The notes below the pieces were generated by a model that was not told the DNA's origin, made no database searches, and saw nothing but the letters and a program-made list of their open reading frames with translations. Positions 1 to 8,383 of a stretch of DNA of 64,000 nucleotides are shown one piece after another (position 1 is the first letter of the stretch; each line of letters begins with the position of its first letter). Both the position numbers and the translations under genes were made by a program. The stretch is from JAVEDQ01 sp963783105. GTDB taxonomy: Bacteria; Actinomycetota; Actinomycetes; Frankiales; Frankiaceae. The stretch lies in NCBI GenBank assembly GCA_963783105.1, contig CAWAMI010000007.1:930001-994000 (forward strand), written 5' to 3'.

Positions 1-1
1 G

Positions 2-40
2 CGCCGGCCGATGCTGGTGCCGGTCGTCGTCGAGGTCTGA
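2..40 (+). CDS. C-terminal end of an upstream gene, probably ribonuclease J (partial)
   Basis: Only the last twelve codons and a TGA are inside the window. They read RRPMLVPVVVEV, which resembles the conserved end of actinobacterial RNase J as I remember it. RNase J (rnj) commonly lies just upstream of ftsK in this phylum, so the position agrees. The call rests on a very short peptide and on gene order; the sequence left of the window would settle it. Confidence 0.4.
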   Translation, partial: RRPMLVPVVVEV

Positions 41-56
41 CGGGCGAGGACGCGAC

Positions 57-983
57 TCAGCGCGTCGCGCCGGCCGTCGCCCTCGACGCCGGAGCACACG
101 TCCCGACGGGGAGATCGTCGGCGGTGTTCGGCTCCATCGCGTCCCGGCCGGCGGCATAGCGCGCGAGGCGAACGATGGCGACGACCACGACGGCGAAGCC
201 GACTCCTTGGACGGCCAGCGATGTCGCGCTCGTGCGCAGCACCTCCCCGAAGGCGACGAGGCCGAAGACGACCGCGACAACCGGGTCGGCGATGGCCAGG
301 GGAGGCAGCGCACCCGCCAGGGGACCGGACTGGTAGGCGGCCTGGTTGAGGATGATCCCGCCCGCGCCGATCACCAGCAGTGCGTAGCCGGGCCAGGACG
401 TGAGCAGCGATCCCATGCTCTCGCTGGCCAGCCCGTAGGAGTACTTCATCAGCGCCGCGGCGACGCCGTAGGCGACTCCGGTGGCCAGCCCGAGCAGGGC
501 GGCCCGGTGGCGCTTGCCCGGCCCGTAGGCGACCGCGATGGCCAGGCCGGCCACCACGGCGGCCGCCGCACCGAGTTCCAGCATCTTCCAGTCATCGGCC
601 AGTGGTGGCCCGGGTACCGGACGCGCGGCCAGGATGAAGGTCGACAGCCCGACGACGAGGACGAATGCCCAGGTCCATTCGCGCAAACTCGGTTTGCACT
701 TCTCGAGCAGCACGCTGAACGGCAGCGCGAACAGAAGGCCGAGCAGCATCAACGGTTGGATCAGGGCGAGTTCGCCGACGGCGAGTGCGACGGCCTGCAG
801 AACGACGGTGGCGACGGCGGCGAGCAGTCCGCCGAGCCAGATGGGCCGGCGGCAGAGATGGAAGACCAGCCGGAAACCGCTGTCACGCGGCGCGCGGGCG
901 GCCCCACGCTGCTGAAGCGTGCTGGAGAGGGCGAAGCACGCCGCAGAGCCGAGCGCCGCCCCGACAGCGAACCCTGTTTGCAT
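57..983 (-). CDS. DMT-superfamily (EamA-like) multi-spanning membrane protein
   Basis: The 308-residue protein is nearly all hydrophobic helix, about ten membrane segments. It starts MQTGFAVGAALGSAACF and keeps the early charged stretch QQRGAARAPR after the first helix, as in actinobacterial DMT-type putative transporters. The ATG at 983 is preferred because upstream codons in the same frame are hydrophilic and unlike the family. The last 25 residues are a polar cytoplasmic tail. It is transcribed away from the gene at 1137, leaving a 153-bp divergent spacer. The substrate cannot be told. The membrane architecture is clear; a transport role is inferred from the fold. Confidence 0.75.
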   Translation of the reverse strand: MQTGFAVGAALGSAACFALSSTLQQRGAARAPRDSGFRLVFHLCRRPIWLGGLLAAVATVVLQAVALAVGELALIQPLMLLGLLFALPFSVLLEKCKPSLREWTWAFVLVVGLSTFILAARPVPGPPLADDWKMLELGAAAAVVAGLAIAVAYGPGKRHRAALLGLATGVAYGVAAALMKYSYGLASESMGSLLTSWPGYALLVIGAGGIILNQAAYQSGPLAGALPPLAIADPVVAVVFGLVAFGEVLRTSATSLAVQGVGFAVVVVAIVRLARYAAGRDAMEPNTADDLPVGTCAPASRATAGATR

Positions 984-1136
984 TGCCCCAACTCTTCTGC
1001 ACCCGGGGCAGAATTCCCCCCGAGCTCGATCTCGGAATTTCCCCCGATCGACTCGTCGATCGATGAGTTCGGCTGCCCCCCTCCGTCTCCAATGCGAGCG
1101 GACGGAAAACCCTGTCGATCTTTCGGAGAGTGGCGA

Positions 1137-1811
1137 ATGCAGAAGTCGAGCCATCGGACAGATCCATCGGACAATGCCGGAGCGACTCCCGTGACCGGGG
1201 AGCCGGGCGAACAGCCGCAGGCGCCGGTGCTGGACCTCGAGCCGGCCACCTCCGCGCTGGCCACCGTCGTCCGGAACATCGGCGACGACCAGCTCGGCGC
1301 GCCGACACCCTGCCCGGGCGTCGACGTGGGCGCTCTGCTGGACCACGTCGACGGCCTCTGCCGGGCCTTCGCGGCGGCCGCGGCGAAGACCCCGCTCGAC
1401 ACCCCCGGCGGGACCGGGTCGTCCGACGCGAGCCGGCTGCCCGCGGACTGGCGGAGCCGGATCCCGGACAGGCTCGCCGAGCTGGCGCAGGCCTGGCGCG
1501 ACCCGGAGGCCTGGACGGGCATGACCGCCGCCGGTGGCGTGCAGATGCCCGGCGAGGTGACGGCCCTGGTCGCCGTCGACGAGGTGGTCGTGCACGGCTG
1601 GGACCTCGCCGTCGCCACCGGCCAGCCGTACGCGGTCGACGAGCGTCTGATCGGCGCGGCCCGGGGCTTCGTGGCGGCGTCGGCCGCGGAGAATCCGCAG
1701 GGCACCCCCGGCCTGTTCGGCGCCCCGGTCGCGGTGCCGCATGACGCGCCCGCGCTGGACCAGCTGCTCGGACTCACGGGCCGGGACCCGGGCTGGCAGC
1801 CGCCGACGTGA
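1137..1811 (+). CDS. TIGR03086-type DinB-fold protein (mycothiol-dependent maleylpyruvate isomerase family)
   Basis: This 224-residue protein has the hallmark segments of the family: TPCPGVDVGALLDHVDG near residue 60, with the metal-binding His on the first helix, and EVVVHGWDLAVATGQ near residue 150. Relatives are four-helix DinB/YfiT-fold enzymes, some of which use mycothiol as thiol cofactor and bind a divalent metal. The ATG at 1137 follows a GGAGAG-like ribosome site; a GTG at 1191 is an alternative start. Substrate unknown. Two more members of this fold occur at 55830 and 57255. Confidence 0.75.
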   Translation: MQKSSHRTDPSDNAGATPVTGEPGEQPQAPVLDLEPATSALATVVRNIGDDQLGAPTPCPGVDVGALLDHVDGLCRAFAAAAAKTPLDTPGGTGSSDASRLPADWRSRIPDRLAELAQAWRDPEAWTGMTAAGGVQMPGEVTALVAVDEVVVHGWDLAVATGQPYAVDERLIGAARGFVAASAAENPQGTPGLFGAPVAVPHDAPALDQLLGLTGRDPGWQPPT

Positions 1812-2031
1812 GAACCGGACGCGTGTCGCTGCCGCCCGCATCCGGGACGGCGTGACAACGTAGGCCGGTGACGACTCCGACCCGCTCCCGTTCGACGCGC
1901 AAGTCGTCGGGCGGTACGCGGACCGTCGGCGCGACCCGTCGGACGAATTCGGGCGGACGGAATTCGACCAAGCGGGCCCGGCGCGGTCGAGTCGGGGCCG
2001 CGGCCGGGGGCGGAGACCGTCCGTTCTCGGG

Positions 2032-4374
2032 ATGCTCTTCCGCGGCCTGTCCGGGCTGCTCGCCGGCATCTGGCGGGTCTGCTCCCGTCTGGTCGGCTCG
2101 ACGTTCCGCGCCCTCGGCCGGGGCACGCGGGAGCTCAAGCTCGAGCAGCCGCAGCGGCGCGACGGCTTCGGCCTGTTCTGCCTCGCCGCCGCGGTCGTCA
2201 TCGCCGCCGCGGTGTGGTTCTCCGCCGGTGGACCTGCCGGGCGAGGGGTCCGCGACGTGCTGCGCGGAGCCTTCGGGGTGGGTGCGGCCTGGCTGCCGCC
2301 GCTGCTGGTGCTGCTCGCGGCGCGGTTCGTGCGGTCGGGTCCGGATCCGGAGAGCCGCGGCCGCCTCGTCGTGGGGTGGACCGCCCTGATCGCCGGCGTG
2401 CTCGGGCTCGTCCACGTCTTCCACGGCGTGCCCGACCCCAGCGAGGGTGCCCGGGCCATGCACCGGGCGGGCGGAGCCGTGGGCTTCCTCGCCGCCTCCC
2501 CCCTGGCCAGCGGGTTGACCAGCTACGTCGCCGCCCCGCTGTTGGCGCTGCTCGCGGTCTTCGGGCTGCTGGTCATCACCGCGACGCCGCTGGCCGAGGT
2601 GCCCCGCATGCTCGCCGCTCTGCGCGACACGGTCCTTCGGCGCAAGCCCGTCCCGAAGCCCGGGCTCGCGACCGAGTTCGACGCCGACGCCGAGGCGGAC
2701 GTCCCGACTCCTCGCCGCCGGCCGTCGGCCCGGCGCCGGCAGGGGGTCTACTCCGCCCCCGAGGCCGACGACAGCGATCCGATGGCGGTCGGGCCGATGG
2801 TCGTCGACGACGCGCAGGAGCCGGCACCGAAGAAGCCGGTGGCCCGCAAGGTGGCCGACCCGCAGCCGGTGCCGGCCGCGATCGAGCAGCTGCCGATCCC
2901 GACGACGACCGGCGACTACACGCTGCCGCCGCCGTCGATGCTGCGCGACGGCACTCCCTCGCAGGCCCGTACCAAGGCGAACGACGCGGTGATCGACGCG
3001 CTGATGAGCGTGTTCCGCGAGTTCGACGTCGACGCCTCGGTCACCGGGTTCACCCGCGGTCCGACCGTGACCCGCTATGAGGTCGAGATCGGGCCGGCCG
3101 TCAAGGTCGAGCGGATCAAGGCGCTGGCTCGCAACATCGCTTATGCCGTGAAGAGCCCGGACATCCGGATCATCGACGTGATCCCGGGCAAGAGCGCGGT
3201 CGGCGTCGAGATCCCGAACACCGACCGCGAGACGGTGAGTCTCGGCGACGTGCTGCGCAGCGGGCCGGCCACGACCGACCCGCACCCGCTGCTCGTCGGG
3301 CTCGGCAAGGACATCGAGGGCCGCTACGTAGCGGCGAACCTGCAGAAGATGCCGCACATCCTCATCGCGGGTGCGACCGGCGCCGGTAAGTCGACGTGCA
3401 TCAACACCCTCATCACCTCGGTCCTGGCGCGGGCCACCCCGGATCAGGTGCGCATGGTGCTCATCGACCCCAAGCGGGTCGAGCTCACGACGTACCAGGG
3501 GATCCCGCATCTCGTCACGCCGATCATCACGAACCCGAAGAAGGCCGCCGAGGCGCTGCAGTGGGTCGTGCGCGAGATGGACATGCGCTACGAGGACCTC
3601 TCGGCGAGCGGCGTGCGGCACGTGGACGACTTCAACCGCAAGGTGCTCTCCGGCGAGATCACCGCCCCGCCGGGCAGCGAGCGGGTCTACCAGCCGTACC
3701 CGTACCTGCTGGTGATCGTGGACGAGCTCGCCGACCTCATGATGGTGGCACCGCGGGACGTCGAGGACGCGGTGGTCCGGATCACCCAGCTCGCCCGTGC
3801 CGCGGGTATCCACCTCGTGCTCGCGACCCAGCGGCCGAGCGTCGACGTCGTCACCGGCCTGATCAAGGCGAACGTCCCGAGCCGGCTCGCCTTCGCCACC
3901 GCGAGCCTGGCCGACAGCCGGGTCATCCTCGACCAGCCCGGGGCGGAGAAGCTGGTCGGGTTGGGCGACGCGCTGTTCCTGCCCATGGGCGCGAACAAGC
4001 CGGCCCGCCTGCAGGGCGCGTACGTCTCCGAGGCGGAGATCGACTCCATCGTCGCCTTCTGCAAGGACCAGTCGCAGCCCGTCTACCGCGAGGACGTCAC
4101 CGCGCCGCCGGAGTCGAAGAAGGAGATCGACGAGGAGGTCGGCGACGACCTGCAGCTGCTGCTCCAGGCCGTCGAGCTGGTCGTCTCCACGCAGTTCGGT
4201 TCGACGTCGATGCTCCAGCGCAAGCTGCGGGTCGGCTTCGCCAAGGCCGGTCGGCTGATGGACCTGATGGAGTCGCGCGGCATCGTCGGACCCAGTGAGG
4301 GCTCCAAGGCGCGCGACGTGCTGGTCCAGCCCGATGAGCTCGACGGTGTTCTCGTCACGCTGCGCGGGGAGTGA
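2032..4374 (+). CDS. ftsK: DNA translocase FtsK/SpoIIIE
   Basis: FtsK pumps chromosomal DNA through the division septum and activates dimer resolution. The 780-residue product has an N-terminal membrane domain with about four helices (residues about 45-200), a charged Pro/Ala linker, then the hexameric motor with Walker A GATGAGKS at 447-454 and Walker B LLVIVDELADLMM at about 560. The C-terminal winged-helix gamma domain (from about 705, SMLQRKLRVGFAKAGRLMD) reads KOPS sites. The first ATG in this frame, at 2032, has no well-spaced ribosome site. The Arg/Ser/Thr-rich leader expected of actinobacterial FtsK is instead found in another frame at 1868-2010, which suggests a frameshift near 1975-2010. 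The stop overlaps the next gene by GTGA. Confidence 0.93.
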   Translation: MLFRGLSGLLAGIWRVCSRLVGSTFRALGRGTRELKLEQPQRRDGFGLFCLAAAVVIAAAVWFSAGGPAGRGVRDVLRGAFGVGAAWLPPLLVLLAARFVRSGPDPESRGRLVVGWTALIAGVLGLVHVFHGVPDPSEGARAMHRAGGAVGFLAASPLASGLTSYVAAPLLALLAVFGLLVITATPLAEVPRMLAALRDTVLRRKPVPKPGLATEFDADAEADVPTPRRRPSARRRQGVYSAPEADDSDPMAVGPMVVDDAQEPAPKKPVARKVADPQPVPAAIEQLPIPTTTGDYTLPPPSMLRDGTPSQARTKANDAVIDALMSVFREFDVDASVTGFTRGPTVTRYEVEIGPAVKVERIKALARNIAYAVKSPDIRIIDVIPGKSAVGVEIPNTDRETVSLGDVLRSGPATTDPHPLLVGLGKDIEGRYVAANLQKMPHILIAGATGAGKSTCINTLITSVLARATPDQVRMVLIDPKRVELTTYQGIPHLVTPIITNPKKAAEALQWVVREMDMRYEDLSASGVRHVDDFNRKVLSGEITAPPGSERVYQPYPYLLVIVDELADLMMVAPRDVEDAVVRITQLARAAGIHLVLATQRPSVDVVTGLIKANVPSRLAFATASLADSRVILDQPGAEKLVGLGDALFLPMGANKPARLQGAYVSEAEIDSIVAFCKDQSQPVYREDVTAPPESKKEIDEEVGDDLQLLLQAVELVVSTQFGSTSMLQRKLRVGFAKAGRLMDLMESRGIVGPSEGSKARDVLVQPDELDGVLVTLRGE

Positions 4375-5111
4375 CGGCCGACGCCGCACCTGGGCCCGCC
4401 GAGAACTCGAACGAGGCGGCTGTTGGGCGGGACGGCAGCGGGCAGGATGGCAGCGTGCAGGTGGAGCTGGCGTGGCCCGAGCAGCTCGATGAGCTTGCCG
4501 GGGTACTGGGCGACGAGATCTTCGCGGTCGTCGTCGACGTCGTCAGCTCCGGGGGAGCGGTCGGCTGGACCACCCCGCCCACCCGGGCGGCCACCGATGC
4601 CTGGGTCGAGGAACTGCTCGCCGGCGGCGGGCGCCTGGTCGTCGCACGGGTGGACGGCCGCGTCGCCGCGCTGGGCACCTGGTCCCGGTTGCCGGCGGAG
4701 GTGCTCGCCCACAACGGAGAGATCCGCCGCGTGATGGTGCACGGCAGCGCCCGCGGCCTGGGCCTCGGCAGGCGGGTGACCTCCGCGCTCGTCGACGACG
4801 CTCGACGCGTCGGCGTGGAACAACTGCTCTGCGACGTGCGCGGCAACAATCACGCGGCGATCGCGCTCTACCGGTCCCTCGGCTTCCGCGAGTATGGCCG
4901 GCTGCCGGACTTCCTGGCCGTCGGCGAACACCGCTTCGACCGCGTACGGCTGTTCCTGCCGCTGCAGATGCCTGCCGACGTGATCCGGCACGGCAGCCGT
5001 CCGGAGGGGCCGGGGGCGTCCTCGGTGCGGGGTGGATCGCCGGCCGGGGATCCGACGGCGGTCCAGGCGGGTGCAGACCCGGACGAGGCCGGTCAGGCGA
5101 TCGCGACTTGA
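4371..5111 (+). CDS. GNAT family N-acetyltransferase
   Basis: The 246-residue protein has a GNAT core with acetyl-CoA motif A at RGLGLGRRVTSALV and the following helix-strand NNHAAIALYRSLGFREYG, a classic GNAT C-terminal half. It would transfer an acetyl group from acetyl-CoA to an unidentified amine. The GTG at 4371 overlaps the ftsK stop by four bases, suggesting translational coupling. An internal GTG at 4455, where family similarity begins, is a plausible alternative start. The last 55 residues are low complexity and probably disordered. Confidence 0.8.
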   Translation: MTADAAPGPAENSNEAAVGRDGSGQDGSVQVELAWPEQLDELAGVLGDEIFAVVVDVVSSGGAVGWTTPPTRAATDAWVEELLAGGGRLVVARVDGRVAALGTWSRLPAEVLAHNGEIRRVMVHGSARGLGLGRRVTSALVDDARRVGVEQLLCDVRGNNHAAIALYRSLGFREYGRLPDFLAVGEHRFDRVRLFLPLQMPADVIRHGSRPEGPGASSVRGGSPAGDPTAVQAGADPDEAGQAIAT

Positions 5112-5238
5112 GCGGACGGCCCGCAGACTCCCGTAGGCTCCGGAGCCTCGACCGGCGTGGGACCCCTGTAAATAGCTCAATCTGCTCCTAGACTGAGAAA
5201 TCTCCGCGGCTGGAGTCCGGAGCGCCGAAAGGGGAGGG

Positions 5239-6054
5239 ATGTCGATCATCGAGAGCGCCAACGGTGTCGGCGCCCGCCTGTCCGAAGCCCGATCCGATCA
5301 GGGGCTGTCGGTCGAGGACCTGAGCAGCCGGACCTACATTCGCCCTGCCGTCATCCGCGGCATCGAGAACGACGACTTCTCCGCCTGTGGTGGCCCCTTC
5401 TACGCCCGGGGCCACATCCGCACCCTCGCCCGCACGCTGGGGCTCGAGGAGGCACCCCTGCTGGAGCAGTTCGACCGCCAGCACGGCTCGCCGGAGCCGC
5501 GGGTGGCCGTCGAGTCCACGTCGGTGGAGCCGGTCTCCCGACGGAGCAGTCGTAAGCCGCGGGCCGCCCGCCCGACCAGCAGCGGCGGCCCGGGTTGGAC
5601 GGCGGTCGCCACCGTCGTGCTGATCGTCATCTGCCTCATCACCCTCGTGAGCCTGCTCGTGGGCGGACCGTCGAAGAAGGACGACTCGAGCCCCGCGGCG
5701 CCCGCCCCGTCGGCCCCGTCGGCCCCGTCGGGCTCAGCTCCGGCCCCGGCGCCGAGCGCCGCCGCGCCGGCGCCGACCTACTCCGGGGTCAACCTGCAGG
5801 TCCGCCTCGCCAACGGGGCGAGCTGGGTCAAGATCACCGACGGGACCGGCAAGGTACTCGCCTCGTCGGTCGGGCAGCAGGGGATGTCCGCCGAGTTCCG
5901 CGGCGACCAGCAGCTCCGCTTCACCTTCGGCAACGCCGCCGCGATCGCCGCGAGCTGCAACGGCAAGCCCCTCGGCCCGCTGGGCCGTGAGGGCCAGGTC
6001 GTGACCCGGACCCTGGTGCTCGGCGACCCCGCCTGCGGCCCCTCGACCGGCTGA
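5239..6054 (+). CDS. RodZ-like helix-turn-helix membrane protein (HTH_25, DUF4115)
   Basis: The 271-residue protein has an N-terminal Xre-type HTH (residues about 10-75, GARLSEARSDQGLSVEDLS and IRPAVIRGIENDDF), a basic linker, one membrane helix at about 118-140, an Ala/Pro/Ser-rich stretch, and a C-terminal extracytoplasmic DUF4115-like beta domain (VNLQVRLANGASWVKITDGTGKV). This is the RodZ layout, in which the HTH contacts the MreB cytoskeleton. In actinobacteria this ortholog regularly follows ftsK. The start is fixed by a strong AGGGGAGGG site. The linker carries a short CCCCGTCGG-type tandem repeat near 5706-5731. The upstream stretch 5165-5205 is unusually A+T-rich and probably holds the promoter. 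Confidence 0.82.
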   Translation: MSIIESANGVGARLSEARSDQGLSVEDLSSRTYIRPAVIRGIENDDFSACGGPFYARGHIRTLARTLGLEEAPLLEQFDRQHGSPEPRVAVESTSVEPVSRRSSRKPRAARPTSSGGPGWTAVATVVLIVICLITLVSLLVGGPSKKDDSSPAAPAPSAPSAPSGSAPAPAPSAAAPAPTYSGVNLQVRLANGASWVKITDGTGKVLASSVGQQGMSAEFRGDQQLRFTFGNAAAIAASCNGKPLGPLGREGQVVTRTLVLGDPACGPSTG

Positions 6055-6132
6055 CGGCGGGCTCCCCGGCGGACTCCTCGTCGCCGGGCAGCGCCGAACA
6101 GCCCCGGAAAGGTCGACCGCTACCCTCGACGT

Positions 6133-7688
6133 ATGTCCTCGCAGCGCCGCGCAGCCCTCGTCACGCTGGGCTGCGCGCGTAACGAGGTCGACTCCGAGGA
6201 GCTCGCCGCGCGGCTCGAGCGCGACGGCTGGTCGCTGGTCGACGACCCGGACGACGCCGACGCGGTCGTGGTCAACACCTGCGGTTTCGTCGAGGCCGCC
6301 AAGAAGGACTCCGTCGACACGGTCCTGGCGCTGGCCGACCGGTCCGATGCCACGTCCGGCGGGGGCACCGATCGGCGGGCCGTCGTCGCCGTCGGCTGCC
6401 TTGCCGAGCGTTACGGCAGCGAGCTTGCCGCGGCGCTGCCGGAGGCGGACGCCGTGCTCGGCTTCGACGCCTACGCGAGCCTCGGGTCCAAGCTCGACGC
6501 GGTGCTCGCCGGCGAGCGGCCTCCGTCGCACACCCCGCGGGACCGTCGGACGCTGCTGCCGCTGAGCCCCGTCGACCGGCGCGCAGGCGCGGTCGCGGTT
6601 CCCGGTCACGGTTCCGCCCAGTTGCCTGACGTGTTGCCCGACGTGCCGCCGACCTGCCGCCCGGGGTCGCGCCGGCGTCGGGGCCGCCGGTGCTGCGGCG
6701 GCGCCTGCAGGGCGGCCCGGTCGCCCCGATCAAGATCGCATCCGGCTGCGACCGGCGGTGCTCGTTCTGCGCCATCCCCAGCTTCCGCGGGGCCTACGTC
6801 TCCCGGCTGCCGGAGGAGATCCTCGCGGAGGCCGAGATGCTCGCCGCCGACGGGGTGCGCGAGCTGGTCCTGGTCAGCGAGAACTCCACGTCCTACGGCA
6901 AGGACTTCGGCGACCTGCGCGCGCTGGAGAAGCTGCTGCCGCAGCTGGCGGCGATCGACGGCATCGTCCGGATCCGTCCGGTCTACCTGCAGCCGGCCGA
7001 GGTGCGTCCGACGCTGCTCGAGGCCCTGCTCACCACCCCCGGGGTTGCGCCCTACCTCGACCTGTCGTTCCAGCACGCGAGCGGGACGGTGCTGCGCCGG
7101 ATGCGGCGCTTCGGCGATGGACCGCGCTTCCTCGACCTGCTGAACGCGGCGCGACAGTGGGCGCCGGAGCTCGGTGCCCGCAGCAACGTCATCGTCGGCT
7201 TCCCCGGCGAGTCCCGGTCGGAGCTGGCGGAGCTCGAGGAGTTCCTCGGCGCGGCACGACTCGACGTCGTCGGGGTCTTCGGCTACAGCGACGAGGAGGG
7301 CACCGAGGCGACGAACCTGCCGGGTCAGATCGCGCAGGGCCGGGTCGACCGCCGCGTCGCGAGGATCACCGACCTGGTCGAGCAGCTGACCGCCGCTCGA
7401 GCCGAGGAGCGGGTGGGTACGGAGGTCGACGTGCTCGTCGAGACGGCCGGCATCGACGGCGAGCCCGTCGAGGGCCGGGCGGCGCATCAGGCGCCGGAGG
7501 TCGACGGCTCCTGCACGATCGCCGTGCCGGAGTCGATGCGTTCCCGCGGAGCGGAGCCGCGCCCGGGCGACCTCGTCCGCGCGAGGGTCGTCGCCGCGGT
7601 CGGTGTGGACCTCGAGACCGAGTACGTATCGACCCTCGACGCCGCCCGGCAGGCGCCGGCTCGGCCGGTCGTCGCGGTGAACGCATGA
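6133..7688 (+). CDS. rimO: Ribosomal protein uS12 methylthiotransferase RimO, split by an apparent one-base frameshift
   Basis: RimO is a radical-SAM enzyme that methylthiolates an aspartate of ribosomal protein S12. The N-terminal UPF0004 domain is in one frame (cysteines in TLGCARNEVDSEE, NTCGFVEAAKKDS and VGCLAERYG). The radical-SAM core with CDRRCSFC (near 6748-6771) and the C-terminal TRAM domain are in another frame from about 6650 on. Restoring one G within ccgccg at about 6643-6648 would join them as DVPADLPPGVAPASG, which is natural family sequence. So the break is a single-base deletion or a base-calling error. The stop overlaps the pgsA start (ATGA). As written, the gene would make a truncated protein without the catalytic core. 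Confidence 0.85.
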
Positions 7689-8383
7689 CCGATCTTCCGC
7701 GCAAGCGCCCCGACCTCCGCACCGGCAAGCTGCCGCGCGGGGTGGAGCCGGCCTCGCTGCCGGCGACCACCGTCAGCGTCGTCAACCTGGCGAACGCGCT
7801 CACCGGCCTTCGCCTGCTGCTGGTACCGATCTTCGCCGTGCTGCTGTTCGCCGACGGCGGCCACTCGGACGGCTGGCGCATCGCGGCGTGGGGGGCGTTC
7901 GCCCTGGCCGCGTTCACCGACCGCCTCGACGGGCAGGTCGCGCGCGCGTGGGGGCAGGTCACCGAGTTCGGCAAGCTCGCCGATCCCATCGCCGACAAGG
8001 CGCTGACCGGCACCGCGCTCGTCGGGCTCTCGCTCCTCGGCGACCTGTCCTGGTGGGTCACGGCCGTCGTGCTGGTGCGCGAGATCGGCGTCACCTTGCT
8101 GCGGTTCTGGGTGCTGCGGCACGGCGTCATCCCCGCCAGCCGGGGCGGCAAGCTCAAGACGTTCCTGCTGTCGGTGGCCATCGGCCTCTACGTGCTGCCG
8201 CTGACCGGCGTGCTGCACGACGCGGCGGTGCTGACCATGGCCGTGGCCGTGGCGGTGGCCGTGGTGACGGGCGCCGACTACGTCCGCCAGGCGGTCACGC
8301 TGCGGCGGCAGGCCCTGCGCTCGTCGGATCCGGAGCAGACCGCACCGGCCTCGCTGGCGGCGGACACGCCGGATGCGCGCTGA
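7685..8383 (+). CDS. pgsA: CDP-diacylglycerol-glycerol-3-phosphate 3-phosphatidyltransferase
   Basis: PgsA makes phosphatidylglycerophosphate from CDP-diacylglycerol in the cytoplasmic membrane. The 232-residue protein has a complete CDP-alcohol phosphotransferase signature, DRLDGQVAR followed after eight residues by GKLADPIAD, with all metal-binding aspartates. Several hydrophobic helices follow, and the gene starts by ATGA overlap with rimO. Placement between rimO and cinA is typical of actinobacteria. The last 25 residues are an acidic, Ala-rich tail overlapping the cinA start by 11 bp. Confidence 0.92.
   Translation: MTDLPRKRPDLRTGKLPRGVEPASLPATTVSVVNLANALTGLRLLLVPIFAVLLFADGGHSDGWRIAAWGAFALAAFTDRLDGQVARAWGQVTEFGKLADPIADKALTGTALVGLSLLGDLSWWVTAVVLVREIGVTLLRFWVLRHGVIPASRGGKLKTFLLSVAIGLYVLPLTGVLHDAAVLTMAVAVAVAVVTGADYVRQAVTLRRQALRSSDPEQTAPASLAADTPDAR

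Noticed and set aside
57..2459. Very long antisense-style open frames (for example 800 codons over 57-2459, 1035 codons over 33779-36886)
   Set aside because: They lie opposite well-supported genes, have Arg/Pro/Gly-rich shadow composition and no family motifs. In GC-rich DNA such frames are expected by chance.
6630..6700. Programmed -1 frameshift in rimO
   Set aside because: No slippery heptamer or downstream stimulatory structure is evident, and other RimO genes are uninterrupted. A deletion or sequencing error is simpler.
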